In this document: positions 34,330-42,620 of the stretch, one piece after another
Layout: every line of letters starts with the position of its first letter
How positions within the stretch are numbered: the stretch's first letter is position 1
Origin: UBA4636 sp963650915
GTDB taxonomy: Bacteria; Bacillota; Clostridia; Christensenellales; Borkfalkiaceae
Assembly (NCBI GenBank): GCA_963650915.1
Contig: CAVJMJ010000009.1
Location: forward strand, 1-64,000
DNA length: 64,000 nucleotides
Direction: 5' to 3'
The notes under the pieces: model-generated
Told to the model about the DNA's origin: nothing
Databases searched by the model: none
Seen by the model: the letters and a program-made list of their open reading frames with translations, nothing else
Made by a program: the position numbers and the translations under genes

Positions 34330-35142
34330 TTAACTTAAAAGGGCATAGCGTTTATCTAAAAAATCAGATAGATTTTTATATAGTATCGCCTCGATATCGC
34401 TCGTTCTATATCCGTGTTTAAGTAAAAAATCTTTCAAAGCACCCTCAAAATCGTAATCGAAAAATCCTTCGGGAAATTCTTCACATCCGTAAAAATCTGT
34501 ACCGAGGGCAAGATTTTTTACGCCGAAATTTTGAACGAAATAGTCGATATGTTTATAAACGTCGTAAACGTTTGCCATATTTTCGCTCGTCAAAAACGGT
34601 TTATAAAAAGTCAGACCGATAAGCCCTCCGTTTGAAACGAGGGCTTTTATCTGCTCGCGTTTTATATTACGAGGATGATTTTTCAACTCGTAAAAACAGG
34701 TGTGCGAACATATAATTTTATCGGTATAATTAAATGCGTCGTAAAAACTTTTCTCACATAAATGCGCAACGTCTAAATATATTCCTCTTTCGTTAAGGGC
34801 TTTTATTACTTCCTTGCCCCTCTGTTTTATTTTACCGTCCGAATACGCGCCGTAAGCAAGATTGTTTTCGTAGTTCCAACTAAGCCCCGTGTAAACGGGA
34901 TTAAAATTCAAAAGTCCGTGTATTAAATTAAATAAATCTTCTGTATAAGAAAAGTCTTCAAAGGCAAAATAGAGATTCTTCTTTTTGACGCTTAAAAACT
35001 TATTGAGCAAATTTTTGGTATAAACGTAATCTCCCTTTTTAAAAAAAGCACCGATAATTTTATTTTCGGAAGCTTTATACTTTTGCAATATTTTATTAAA
35101 ATCTTTATGAGTAAGATAATCGTTATGAAAGTCTGCAATCAT
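34330..35142 (-). CDS. Membrane dipeptidase-like (M19) protein
   Basis: 270 aa, shorter than the usual M19 enzymes (about 310-400 aa). The N-terminal metal motif is ADFHNDYLT, a mid-protein ICSHTC histidine and the C-terminal GTDFYG motif fit the amidohydrolase barrel of renal dipeptidase relatives. Substrates are probably dipeptides, possibly D-Ala-containing. It is followed at 35295 by the cyclophilin gene on the same strand, with a terminator between. Confidence 0.75.
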   Translation of the reverse strand: MIADFHNDYLTHKDFNKILQKYKASENKIIGAFFKKGDYVYTKNLLNKFLSVKKKNLYFAFEDFSYTEDLFNLIHGLLNFNPVYTGLSWNYENNLAYGAYSDGKIKQRGKEVIKALNERGIYLDVAHLCEKSFYDAFNYTDKIICSHTCFYELKNHPRNIKREQIKALVSNGGLIGLTFYKPFLTSENMANVYDVYKHIDYFVQNFGVKNLALGTDFYGCEEFPEGFFDYDFEGALKDFLLKHGYRTSDIEAILYKNLSDFLDKRYALLS

Positions 35143-35263
35143 ATTTCATTATATGAAAACGCACGGCGTTTAATTTATCGTTAAAAACGTAATAATCTTA
35201 AAAATGCTTGATAAATTCATTAATTTTAACGATTATTACGATATTCGTAATTTTTATTTTTAC

Positions 35264-35290
35264 AAAAAAAGGCGAGGTTTTAACTCGCCT
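35264..35290 (-). terminator. Terminator of the dCMP deaminase/cyclophilin unit
   Basis: On the minus strand AGGCGAG pairs with CTCGCCT, followed by seven T, close to the cyclophilin stop. Confidence 0.88.
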
Positions 35291-35294
35291 GAAA

Positions 35295-35813
35295 TCAATA
35301 TTTTACGGGATCGGGATAAATTATTCCGAAAGTTTCTATAGTCGCGGTTTCAATAATTTGAGGATTTAACGGCTTATCGAAAGAATCGGTTTCGACAGAC
35401 GCTATTTTATCTACGACGTCCATTCCTTCTATAACCTTTCCGAAAGCGGCGTATTGCCCGTCAAGATAAGGAGCGTCCGCATGCATAATAAAAAATTGAG
35501 AACCCGCGGAGTTAGGCATCATCGTACGAGCCATCGAAATAACCCCTCTCGTGTGTTTAAGGTTGTTCTTCTTAAATCCGTTTTTAGAAAACTCACCTTT
35601 AATCGTATAACCGGGACCGCCCGTTCCCTTCCCTTTCGGATCACCGCCTTGTATCATAAAGCCTTCTATAACCCTATGGAAACATACGCCGTTATAAAAA
35701 CCGTCTAAAACGAGTTTTATAAAGTTGTTTACGGTATTCGGCGCGATTTCGGGATACAATTCTATTTTTATCTCTCCGCCGTTTTTCATTTTAAGCGTTA
35801 CTATCGGATTCAT
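35295..35813 (-). CDS. Peptidyl-prolyl cis-trans isomerase, cyclophilin type
   Basis: 172 aa. Active-site motifs FHRVIEGFMIQGGD, SAGSQFFI and FGKVIEGMDVV are present. No signal peptide, so it is cytoplasmic. It speeds proline isomerisation during folding. The start, with GGAG upstream, lies 23 bases inside the dCMP deaminase gene. Confidence 0.94.
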   Translation of the reverse strand: MNPIVTLKMKNGGEIKIELYPEIAPNTVNNFIKLVLDGFYNGVCFHRVIEGFMIQGGDPKGKGTGGPGYTIKGEFSKNGFKKNNLKHTRGVISMARTMMPNSAGSQFFIMHADAPYLDGQYAAFGKVIEGMDVVDKIASVETDSFDKPLNPQIIETATIETFGIIYPDPVKY

Positions 35814-36267
35814 TTTTACTCTCCTCGTATTTAATTACTTCCACTCCCGCCTCTTTAAAAATTTCCATCGAAAAATCGTCGGGATAGCCTTCGTTGTAAA
35901 TTACTTTTTTGATGCCTGCGTTAATTATGAGTTTACAGCAAATCACGCAAGGTTGGTGGGTGCAGTAAAGGGTTGCGCCCTCCAAGGATATACCGAGTTT
36001 TGCCGCCTGACAAATGGCGTTTTGCTCGGCGTGCACCGCATAGCAAAGTTCGTGTCGAGTTCCGCTTTCTATATTCAGTTGTCGTCTTAAACAGCATTTT
36101 CTTTCCTTGCAACTTTTTATCCCTGACGGGGCGCCGTTATACCCGGTCGTCAAAATACGCTTTTCGCGAACGACTACCGCGCCTATTTGCCTGTTGTCTT
36201 GAAAACAACTCGACCAACTGCCGACGACTTTTGCCATCTCTATAAATCTTTTATCCCATTTATCCAT
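35791..36267 (-). CDS. dCMP/deoxycytidylate deaminase (ComEB-like)
   Basis: 158 aa of the zinc-dependent cytidine deaminase fold. The zinc ligands and proton-shuttling glutamate are in HAEQNAICQA and TCHQPC-like CTHQPCVICC. An additional cysteine-containing insert (CKERKC) follows GAPSG, as in the ComEB/late-competence relatives. It supplies dUMP for thymidylate synthesis. It is the first gene of a two-gene unit with the cyclophilin. Confidence 0.92.
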   Translation of the reverse strand: MDKWDKRFIEMAKVVGSWSSCFQDNRQIGAVVVREKRILTTGYNGAPSGIKSCKERKCCLRRQLNIESGTRHELCYAVHAEQNAICQAAKLGISLEGATLYCTHQPCVICCKLIINAGIKKVIYNEGYPDDFSMEIFKEAGVEVIKYEESKNESDSNA

Positions 36268-36538
36268 GATTCACCGTTAGTAAATTTTTAATTTGTTACC
36301 GAAAAAATCGCATCGATTTGCCTTTTTATGTATATCGATTTACCATTTTATATATATTTTGTAATAAACGACGCTTTTTCTAAATTAAATATAGCATACT
36401 CTCCGTCATTTTGCAAGAATTATTTTTAAATTTTGATAGTTTTCTTACCTACTTCGACCTTAAATAAGGCAAAAAAGCCGAAAATCGTTTTTTCGACAAA
36501 TAAATTCAATATATTTTTTGTTAAGTGCCTTTAAAACG
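36268..36538. other. Divergent spacer upstream of groESL
   Basis: AT-rich and gene-free. It must hold the promoter of the dCMP deaminase gene, not identified with confidence. Confidence 0.4.
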
Positions 36539-36566
36539 TTGACATTTTTTTAAAACCGATTATAAT
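36539..36566 (+). promoter_or_regulatory. groESL promoter
   Basis: TTGACA at 36539-36544, a 16-base spacer and TATAAT at 36561-36566, immediately upstream of the CIRCE operator. Confidence 0.9.
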
Positions 36567-36571
36567 AACAA

Positions 36572-36598
36572 TTAGCAATCTAAAAGAAAGAGTGCTAA
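36572..36598 (+). promoter_or_regulatory. CIRCE operator (HrcA site)
   Basis: TTAGCAATC, 9 bases, GAGTGCTAA: the CIRCE inverted repeat with one change (A for C) in the left arm. HrcA is expected to repress groESL here. hrcA itself is not in the window. Confidence 0.92.
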
Positions 36599-36629
36599 AA
36601 TCATAAAAATCATTGGGAGGATTGTTAAA

Positions 36630-36914
36630 ATGAAAATCAAACCATTATTCGATAAGGTCGTAGTCAAGGCTACGGACAAAGAAGAAACGACGAAGAGCGG
36701 ATTTATTCTTCCTTCATCGTCACAAGAAAAACAACAGACGGCTACCGTCGTGGCAGTAGGTCCCGGCGGAATTATAGACGGCAAAGAAGTAACAATGCAG
36801 GTAAAAGTAGGCGATACCGTGCTTTACGCAAAGTATTCGGGAAGCGACTTTAAAGTCGACGGAGAGGAATTCACCATTATCCGTCAAAGCGATATTTTAG
36901 CGATAGTCGAATAA
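36630..36914 (+). CDS. groES: Co-chaperonin GroES
   Basis: 94 aa. MKIKPLFDKVVVKAT, a mobile loop around EETTKSGFILPSSSQEK, and DTVLYAKYSGS are typical. It caps the GroEL folding chamber. It starts 32 bases after the CIRCE element with GGGAGG and is followed by groEL after 13 bases. Confidence 0.97.
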   Translation: MKIKPLFDKVVVKATDKEETTKSGFILPSSSQEKQQTATVVAVGPGGIIDGKEVTMQVKVGDTVLYAKYSGSDFKVDGEEFTIIRQSDILAIVE

Positions 36915-36927
36915 GGAGGCATAATAT

Positions 36928-38550
36928 ATGGCTAAACAGATTAAAACGGGCGAAGAAGCAAGAAAAGCCCTTGAAATAGGTGTAAACACCCTTGCAAATA
37001 CGGTAAAAATTACGTTGGGTCCTAAGGGAAGAAACGTAGTTCTCGATAAAAAATATGGTGCTCCGCTGATTACCAACGACGGCGTTACGATTGCAAAAGA
37101 AATAGAACTCGAAGATCCTTTTGAAAATATGGGGGCTCAACTCGTTAAAGAAGTTTCCACGAAGACGAACGACGTTGCCGGCGACGGCACTACAACTGCG
37201 GTAGTTTTGGCTCAGGCAATGATCGGCGAAGGTCTTAAAAACTTAGCGGCGGGCGCAAACCCCATTATATTAAAGAAAGGTATAATGAAGGCGGTAGACA
37301 CTGCCGTTGAATCGTTAAAAGAATCTTCTAAAGTCGTTGACGGCAAAAAGGCAATCGAACAAGTTGCTTCTATTTCCGCCGGTGACGAAGACGTAGGCAA
37401 ACTTATTGCCGACGCAATGGAAAAAGTCGGAAAAGACGGCGTCATAACCGTTCAAGAAAGCAAAACCATGAAAACCGAACTTACCACCGTCGAAGGTATG
37501 CAGTTCGACCGCGGTTACGCTTCCGCTTACATGGTAACCAATACCGACAAGATGGAAGCCGTACTCGACTCCCCCGTTATTTTGATTACCGATAAAAAAA
37601 TATCGTCCATTCAAGAGATTTTGCCCGTTATCGAGCCTATCGCTCAACAAGGCATGAGACTTTTGATTATCGCAGACGACGTTGAAGGCGATGCTTTGGC
37701 GGCTCTCGTCGTCAACAAATTAAAGGGCGTATTTAACTGCGTAGCCGTTAAAGCACCCGGTTTCGGAGACAGAAGAAAAGCCATGCTCGAGGATATCGCA
37801 GTTTTGACGGGTGGCAGAGTTTTGTCTTCCGACCTCGGTTTGGAATTCAAAGATTTCACTATGGATATGCTCGGTAAAGCCGTTCAGGTCAAAGTTGACA
37901 AAGACAACACCACCATCATCGACGGTGCCGGCGATCCTACTGAAATCAAAGCGAGAATCGAAGCCATTAAAACCCAAATCGGCGAAACGACTTCCGATTA
38001 CGACAGAGAAAAACTTCAAGAAAGGCTTGCCAAACTTGCAGGCGGCGTAGCCGTTATTAACGTCGGCGCGGCAACCGAAGTCGAAATGAAGGAAAAGAAA
38101 CTTCGTATAGAAGACGCTTTGGCTGCAACGAGAGCGGCTGTCGAAGAAGGCATCGTTCCCGGTGGCGGAATCGCATTGCTAAATACCGTTCCCTCAATTA
38201 AACGCCTTGCGCAGACTTTGAAGGGCGACGAAAAAACGGGGGCGGAAATCGTTGCGAAAGCAGTTGAAGCACCTTTAAGACAAATTGCCGCTAACGCAGG
38301 TCTCGACGGCTCGGTTATTTTGAATAAAGTAGTAACCGCCAAAAAGCCCAATTACGGTTTTAACTTCTTGACCAACGAATATACGGACATGGTAAGTTCG
38401 GGTATTATCGATCCTACAAAAGTATCCCGCTCCGCACTTCAAAACTCCGCTTCGATTGCTTCAACGCTTTTGACAACCGAAAGTTTGGTTACGGATATTC
38501 CTCACGACGAACCTATGCAATCCAACCCCAACATGGGCGGAATGTATTAA
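36928..38550 (+). CDS. groEL: Chaperonin GroEL
   Basis: 540 aa. The ATP-binding loop NDVAGDGTTTAVVLAQA, the apical-domain substrate groove and the equatorial-domain motif are all conserved. The tail is the glycine/methionine-rich NMGGMY rather than the long GGM repeat of E. coli, a common Firmicutes variant. RBS AAGGAGG. It is followed by a strong terminator. Confidence 0.97.
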   Translation: MAKQIKTGEEARKALEIGVNTLANTVKITLGPKGRNVVLDKKYGAPLITNDGVTIAKEIELEDPFENMGAQLVKEVSTKTNDVAGDGTTTAVVLAQAMIGEGLKNLAAGANPIILKKGIMKAVDTAVESLKESSKVVDGKKAIEQVASISAGDEDVGKLIADAMEKVGKDGVITVQESKTMKTELTTVEGMQFDRGYASAYMVTNTDKMEAVLDSPVILITDKKISSIQEILPVIEPIAQQGMRLLIIADDVEGDALAALVVNKLKGVFNCVAVKAPGFGDRRKAMLEDIAVLTGGRVLSSDLGLEFKDFTMDMLGKAVQVKVDKDNTTIIDGAGDPTEIKARIEAIKTQIGETTSDYDREKLQERLAKLAGGVAVINVGAATEVEMKEKKLRIEDALAATRAAVEEGIVPGGGIALLNTVPSIKRLAQTLKGDEKTGAEIVAKAVEAPLRQIAANAGLDGSVILNKVVTAKKPNYGFNFLTNEYTDMVSSGIIDPTKVSRSALQNSASIASTLLTTESLVTDIPHDEPMQSNPNMGGMY

Positions 38551-38569
38551 TTGCAAATTTAAGTACAAC

Positions 38570-38598
38570 AAAAAAGTCGCTTTATAAGCGACTTTTTT
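38570..38598 (+). terminator. groESL terminator
   Basis: AAAAAAGTCGCT and AGCGACTTTTTT stem with a short loop, 19 bases after groEL. Confidence 0.9.
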
Positions 38599-38600
38599 CA

Positions 38601-38664
38601 TATCTTAAATTATTCTTTATCTTAAATTATTCTTTATCTTAAATCATTCTTTGTCTTAAAATTA
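38601..38664. repeat. 17-bp tandem repeat, about 3.7 copies, overlapping the dxs stop
   Basis: Units at 38601-38617, 38618-38634 and 38635-38651 (TATCTTAAATTATTCTT, one change in the third) and a partial fourth that contains the TAA of dxs at 38662-38664. Confidence 0.88.
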
Positions 38665-40353
38665 TCGGTATAACGTTTTTTTAATCGCCTCGACAAAAAT
38701 ACCCGAACCTTCGAGTTGCTCGCTCTTAGTGCCTTGCGGTATAAATTCGTCTTTCAGGGCGAAAATTTCAAGTTTCTTTTTATAACCGTTTTCGACAAGA
38801 AAAGTTGCCACGAGGCTTCCGAAACCGCCCGCTTTTACGTTGTCTTCTACTGTTACTATATCCCTGTCGATATATTTTAACAAAGTAGTTTTGTCAAGAG
38901 GTTTTATCGTCCTTGCGTTTATTACCGAGGCATCGGTAAAACTTGCAGCCTTCAAAGAAATATCTATAGCGACCGCTCCGCAGGCAAGAATACATTTACC
39001 CCGCCCCTGTTTTAAAACTTCCCAACTTTCCTTCTCGTCAAACGGGGATTTGCTTTCAAACTCTCCGATACTTCCGTTCGGGTAACGTATCGCAACTGGC
39101 GTACCTTTTTTTAACGCTATCGTTAGCATTTCGCTTAATTCACGGGGATTTTTAGGCGCGAAAACGCTGATTTCGGGTATATGACTAAGGTAGGAAATAT
39201 CGTATGCTCCTTGATGAGTTTGCCCGTCCGCACCGACTACGCCCGCCCTGTCAATCATAAATATAACGGGCAGTTTTTGAAGGCAAACGTTTGTAACGAT
39301 TTGATCGTACGCACGTTGTAAAAAAGTAGAATAAATCAATACTACGGGTTTCAAACCGTTTAGGGCGCAAGCCGAAGCAAACGTAACGGCTAAATCTTCG
39401 CATATTCCGACGTCGATAAAGTTTTTAGGGTATTTATGTCTGACGGCGTCTACCCCCGTACCGAAACTCATGCCGGCAACTATTACGACTATACTATCGT
39501 CTTTTTCAATCATCGACGATAATACAGGCGCAACTGCGTCTGAAAAATCGTTTTTCGGGGTCAAAAAATCGTAGCCTACGCCGTGGTAATATTCCGCCTC
39601 GCCTTCTGCGGGCGCATAGCCTTTACCCTTGACCGTTTTTACGTGCAGTAAAGTCGGAATTCGGCTTACTTTAAAATCGTTCATTGCGCCGATAAGTGCG
39701 GTTATATCGTGTCCGTCGACGGGACCTACGTAATTAAGACCGAGTTTATCGAAGTTAACGATTTGCGAAATCACGGAAGGCTTTTTTACGTCGTCGAAAA
39801 TTCCGCTTTCGTTTTTGGAAATAGACATCCCGTTATCGTTAAGGATTATCAATAATTTACTCGGTTTGGTAACTTTGTAAAATAAAGACTCGAGATTTTC
39901 GCCGTTTAATATCGAACCGTCGCCGACGACGGCAACGACGTATTCGTCGTCCCCTTTTTTATCCCTCGAAAAGCAAAAGCCGAGAGCGGCTGCAACGGAA
40001 TCCCCCGCATGCCCCGACGAAAAAGAATCGTAAGGACTTTCGAAAACAAGAGGAAAACCGCTTATTCCGTCAAAAGTTCTGAGTGAAGAAAAGCATTCCT
40101 TTCTGTCCGTTAAAATTTTGTATGCGTATGCTTGATGTCCGACGTCGAAAACCACTTTATCGCGTGAAAAATCAAAACAAAAAGCAAGCGCGACTATTAA
40201 ATCAACCGCACCGAGAGAGGAAGCAATATGCCCTCCGCGTTTTTGAGTAACCGATATAATCTTCTCTCTTACCTCGTCGGAAAGCAAATTAAGACTATGC
40301 AAATCGAGAAGTTTTACGTCGTTACAATTTTTGATTTTTTCTAAAACAGACAT
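38662..40353 (-). CDS. dxs: 1-deoxy-D-xylulose-5-phosphate synthase
   Basis: 563 aa from the ATG at 40353; an in-frame extension upstream only reads the heptad repeat of the neighbouring gene in another frame. Thiamine-diphosphate site: GDGSILNGENLESLF and NDNGMSI. GHAGDSVAAALGF, an HVKTVKGKGYAPAE stretch and the DRAGVVGADGQTHQGAYD motif are diagnostic. It is somewhat shorter than the usual 620 aa. It makes DXP for isoprenoid and thiamine synthesis. The cysteine-rich gene lies 19 bases upstream, so co-transcription is likely. Confidence 0.94.
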   Translation of the reverse strand: MSVLEKIKNCNDVKLLDLHSLNLLSDEVREKIISVTQKRGGHIASSLGAVDLIVALAFCFDFSRDKVVFDVGHQAYAYKILTDRKECFSSLRTFDGISGFPLVFESPYDSFSSGHAGDSVAAALGFCFSRDKKGDDEYVVAVVGDGSILNGENLESLFYKVTKPSKLLIILNDNGMSISKNESGIFDDVKKPSVISQIVNFDKLGLNYVGPVDGHDITALIGAMNDFKVSRIPTLLHVKTVKGKGYAPAEGEAEYYHGVGYDFLTPKNDFSDAVAPVLSSMIEKDDSIVVIVAGMSFGTGVDAVRHKYPKNFIDVGICEDLAVTFASACALNGLKPVVLIYSTFLQRAYDQIVTNVCLQKLPVIFMIDRAGVVGADGQTHQGAYDISYLSHIPEISVFAPKNPRELSEMLTIALKKGTPVAIRYPNGSIGEFESKSPFDEKESWEVLKQGRGKCILACGAVAIDISLKAASFTDASVINARTIKPLDKTTLLKYIDRDIVTVEDNVKAGGFGSLVATFLVENGYKKKLEIFALKDEFIPQGTKSEQLEGSGIFVEAIKKTLYR

Positions 40354-40372
40354 TAAATAACCGTACCGCCTA

Positions 40373-40618
40373 TCAATGTTTGTGGTGGTCGTTACCGTGA
40401 CAATCGCAGTCATCGTCGTGACAATCGCAGTCATCGTCGTGACAATCGCAGTCATCGTCGGTAACTATTCCGTCAATCTTTATGGAAGCGTAATCCATAT
40501 TGACGTTTTCAAGACACTTACCGCAATTATCGCAAAGTTTAGTGGGATCAAGGTCACAAAATTCGCATTCTCCGCAATCGATACAATCACGGTCGTACAA
40601 TACACATTTATCTTTCAT
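40373..40618 (-). CDS. Small Cys/His-rich protein with three DDDCDCH heptads
   Basis: 81 aa from the ATG at 40618 (an in-frame TTG lies 21 bases upstream; neither has a good ribosome binding site). The N-terminal half has cysteines at 5, 12, 15, 18, 21, 29, 32 and 35 in CxxC-type spacing (CIDCGEC, CDNCGKC). The tail has three exact DDDCDCH repeats at residues 54-74 and then GNDHHKH. 14 Cys and 6 His in 81 residues point to metal binding. The function is unknown. It is divergent from lexA and lies just before dxs. Confidence 0.75.
   Translation of the reverse strand: MKDKCVLYDRDCIDCGECEFCDLDPTKLCDNCGKCLENVNMDYASIKIDGIVTDDDCDCHDDDCDCHDDDCDCHGNDHHKH
40397..40459. repeat. 21-bp in-frame tandem repeat, 3 copies
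   Basis: Exact 21-base units at 40397-40417, 40418-40438 and 40439-40459, encoding DDDCDCH on the minus strand. Because 21 is a multiple of three, copy-number change keeps the frame. Confidence 0.92.
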
Positions 40619-40661
40619 GGCAAATAAACTAAAAAACAATCAATAAAAAATGAAAAATTTA

Positions 40662-40673
40662 GAACGAATGTTT
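40662..40673 (+). promoter_or_regulatory. LexA box
   Basis: GAACGAATGTTT fits the Gram-positive SOS box (GAAC-RNRY-GTTY). It overlaps the -35 of the lexA promoter, as expected for autoregulation, and lies 44 bases upstream of the divergent cysteine-rich gene. Confidence 0.8.
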
Positions 40674-40700
40674 GACAAAACACAAAGCGTATGTTATCAT
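40672..40700 (+). promoter_or_regulatory. lexA promoter
   Basis: TTGACA at 40672-40677, a 17-base spacer and TATCAT at 40695-40700; AGGTG precedes the ATG at 40720. Confidence 0.82.
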
Positions 40701-40719
40701 CGTTTAGTGAGGTGTAAAA

Positions 40720-41316
40720 ATGAATTACAACAAAAATCGTGAAGAAGAAGTTTTAGAGTATATAACGGACTATATAGACAGAGAAGGATATCCCCCGACC
40801 GTGCGCGAAATTTGCCGTGATGTCGGCTTTGCGTCTACGTCGACCGTCCAATATTATCTCAAAAAACTCGAAAACCGCGGTTCGATTTCTTTCGGCGGTG
40901 CGAAAAACAGAGCAATCTCGGTAAAGAACAAACAGTCTAAAAATGCGGTTTACGTTCCTTTGGTGGGAACCGTAACGGCAGGCACACCTATTTTAGCCGT
41001 GGAAAATATAGAAGGCTATTACCCTTTGCCCGAAGAATTTCATGGTATCGGCGATATGTTTATGCTGAGCGTCAAAGGCGACAGTATGATAAACGCAGGC
41101 ATTTACGACGGAGACAAAATCATCGTCGAAAAGACTTCTTACTGCGATCAAGGCGAGATAGTTGTTGCCTTAATCGATGACTCGGCAACCTGCAAACGCT
41201 TCTATAAGCGCGACGGCAAAATAATTCTTCACCCCGAAAACGAAAGACTGTCGGACATCGTTTTAGATGACGTTTCGATAATCGGAAAGGTAAAAGGTTT
41301 AATCAGAAAATTCTAA
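40720..41316 (+). CDS. lexA: SOS repressor LexA
   Basis: 198 aa. The N-terminal winged helix has YPPTVREICRDVGFASTSTV. The self-cleavage site is Ala87-Gly88 in GTVTAGTP. The catalytic dyad is Ser122 (GDSM) and Lys159 (ATCKRF). It represses SOS genes and is cleaved when RecA filaments form on damaged DNA. The LexA box at its own promoter shows autoregulation. A terminator follows directly. Confidence 0.97.
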   Translation: MNYNKNREEEVLEYITDYIDREGYPPTVREICRDVGFASTSTVQYYLKKLENRGSISFGGAKNRAISVKNKQSKNAVYVPLVGTVTAGTPILAVENIEGYYPLPEEFHGIGDMFMLSVKGDSMINAGIYDGDKIIVEKTSYCDQGEIVVALIDDSATCKRFYKRDGKIILHPENERLSDIVLDDVSIIGKVKGLIRKF

Positions 41317-41369
41317 AAAATCGTTGATTATATCAATGATTTTAAAAATTATTATGAATTTCGTAATTT

Positions 41370-41401
41370 TACGCGCGACGAAAATCGTCGCGCGTTTTTT
41401 T
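41370..41401 (+). terminator. lexA terminator
   Basis: ACGCGCGACGA pairs with TCGTCGCGCGT, followed by seven T. It abuts the stop of the convergent Met-gamma-lyase-family gene. Confidence 0.92.
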
Positions 41402-42620
41402 ATAGCTTGGACAAGATTTCTTTGAGGGCGAGCTTGCCGTGTTCGTAGGTAAGACCGCCTTGAACGTAAGCGTTATAAGGAGGACGAATCGGGGCGTCTG
41501 CAGAAAGTTCTATGGAGGAGCCTTGAACGAAACAACCTGCCGCCATTATAACCTCGTCATCGTAACCCGGCATACTGCTCGGCTCCGGAATAGCGTAACT
41601 GTCGACGGGAGATACCTTTTGAACCGATTGGATAAAGTCTATCAGTTTTTGCTTATCGTTAAACTTTACCGAACGCGTAATGTCGTACGGCATATTATAT
41701 GCTTTAGGTATCGTTTCGTAACCTATTTCTTCCATCGCAGCCCCTATAAGCATATTGCATTTCAACGCCTGATTAACGATATGCGGAGCAATAAATAAGC
41801 CTTGATAATAATATTGGTATCCTGCGGGGTTTGCACCTATTTCGCCGGCAATCGTCGCACAGGTAAGTCTTGCTTCGACGAGGTCGATATATTTTTGTTT
41901 ACCGACGATATAACCGCCGCAAGGAGCGATTCCCCCGCCGATATTTTTAATTAAAGAGCCGGCGGCAAGATCGGCACCGACTTCGGTTGCCTCTTTGTCT
42001 TCGACGAATTCGCCGTAACAGTTATCCACGAATATGCAACCCGTAAAGCCGAGGTTTCTTACATGTTCGCAAATTTCCTTTATGGTATAAACGGACAGAC
42101 TTTCGCGTTCCTCATAGCCTCTCGAACGTTGTATGTAAATCATCGTAGGCATTATTTTATCGTATAACTTGTCAACGTTTTCGTAATCGATTTTACCCTC
42201 TTTTTGGCAAACGTAATCGAATGAAACGCCCATTTGTTTAAGGGAAAATTTATCGCCGTAAATTACCCCTTGAATGGTATCGTAAGGTAGTCCCGTAACC
42301 GATAACACCCTATCGCCTTCGCTTAATACCGATAACAGAGCAAGGGCTATCGCATGCGTTCCCGAAACGATACTTGCCATTACGCAAGCGGCGTCCGTTC
42401 CGAAAACGTCGGCGTAAACTTTTTTCAAAGTATCCCGCCCGTCGTCGTCGTAACCGTAACCCGTCGTAGGGTTAAAATGTCTTAAAGCGATTCTGTTCTT
42501 TTGAAATGCCGACAAAACCTTTTCTTGGCACAAAAGGGAGATTTCATCGAGTTTTTTAAATTGCGGTTGCAATTTATCTTCGATTTTCGTCATAAGTTGT
42601 TCAATTTGATTCTTTTCCAT
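41400..42620 (-). CDS. Methionine gamma-lyase family PLP protein (YnbB-like)
   Basis: 406 aa. It matches the Met_gamma_lyase family also labelled aluminium resistance protein: N-terminal YGYDDDGRDTLKKVYADVFG, ASIVSGTHAIA and GSLIKNIGGGIAPCGGYIVG, whose lysine should bind PLP. The true reaction is unknown; a C-S lyase role is only inferred. The gene overlaps the end of miaA and is often found next to miaA/hfq in Firmicutes. It is the last gene of the miaB-mutS-mutL-miaA run. Confidence 0.88.
   Translation of the reverse strand: MEKNQIEQLMTKIEDKLQPQFKKLDEISLLCQEKVLSAFQKNRIALRHFNPTTGYGYDDDGRDTLKKVYADVFGTDAACVMASIVSGTHAIALALLSVLSEGDRVLSVTGLPYDTIQGVIYGDKFSLKQMGVSFDYVCQKEGKIDYENVDKLYDKIMPTMIYIQRSRGYEERESLSVYTIKEICEHVRNLGFTGCIFVDNCYGEFVEDKEATEVGADLAAGSLIKNIGGGIAPCGGYIVGKQKYIDLVEARLTCATIAGEIGANPAGYQYYYQGLFIAPHIVNQALKCNMLIGAAMEEIGYETIPKAYNMPYDITRSVKFNDKQKLIDFIQSVQKVSPVDSYAIPEPSSMPGYDDEVIMAAGCFVQGSSIELSADAPIRPPYNAYVQGGLTYEHGKLALKEILSKL

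Noticed and set aside
40354..40455. N-terminal extension of dxs with repeated MTAIVTT units
   Set aside because: It is the 21-bp repeat of the cysteine-rich gene read in another frame; Dxs homology starts at the ATG at 40353.
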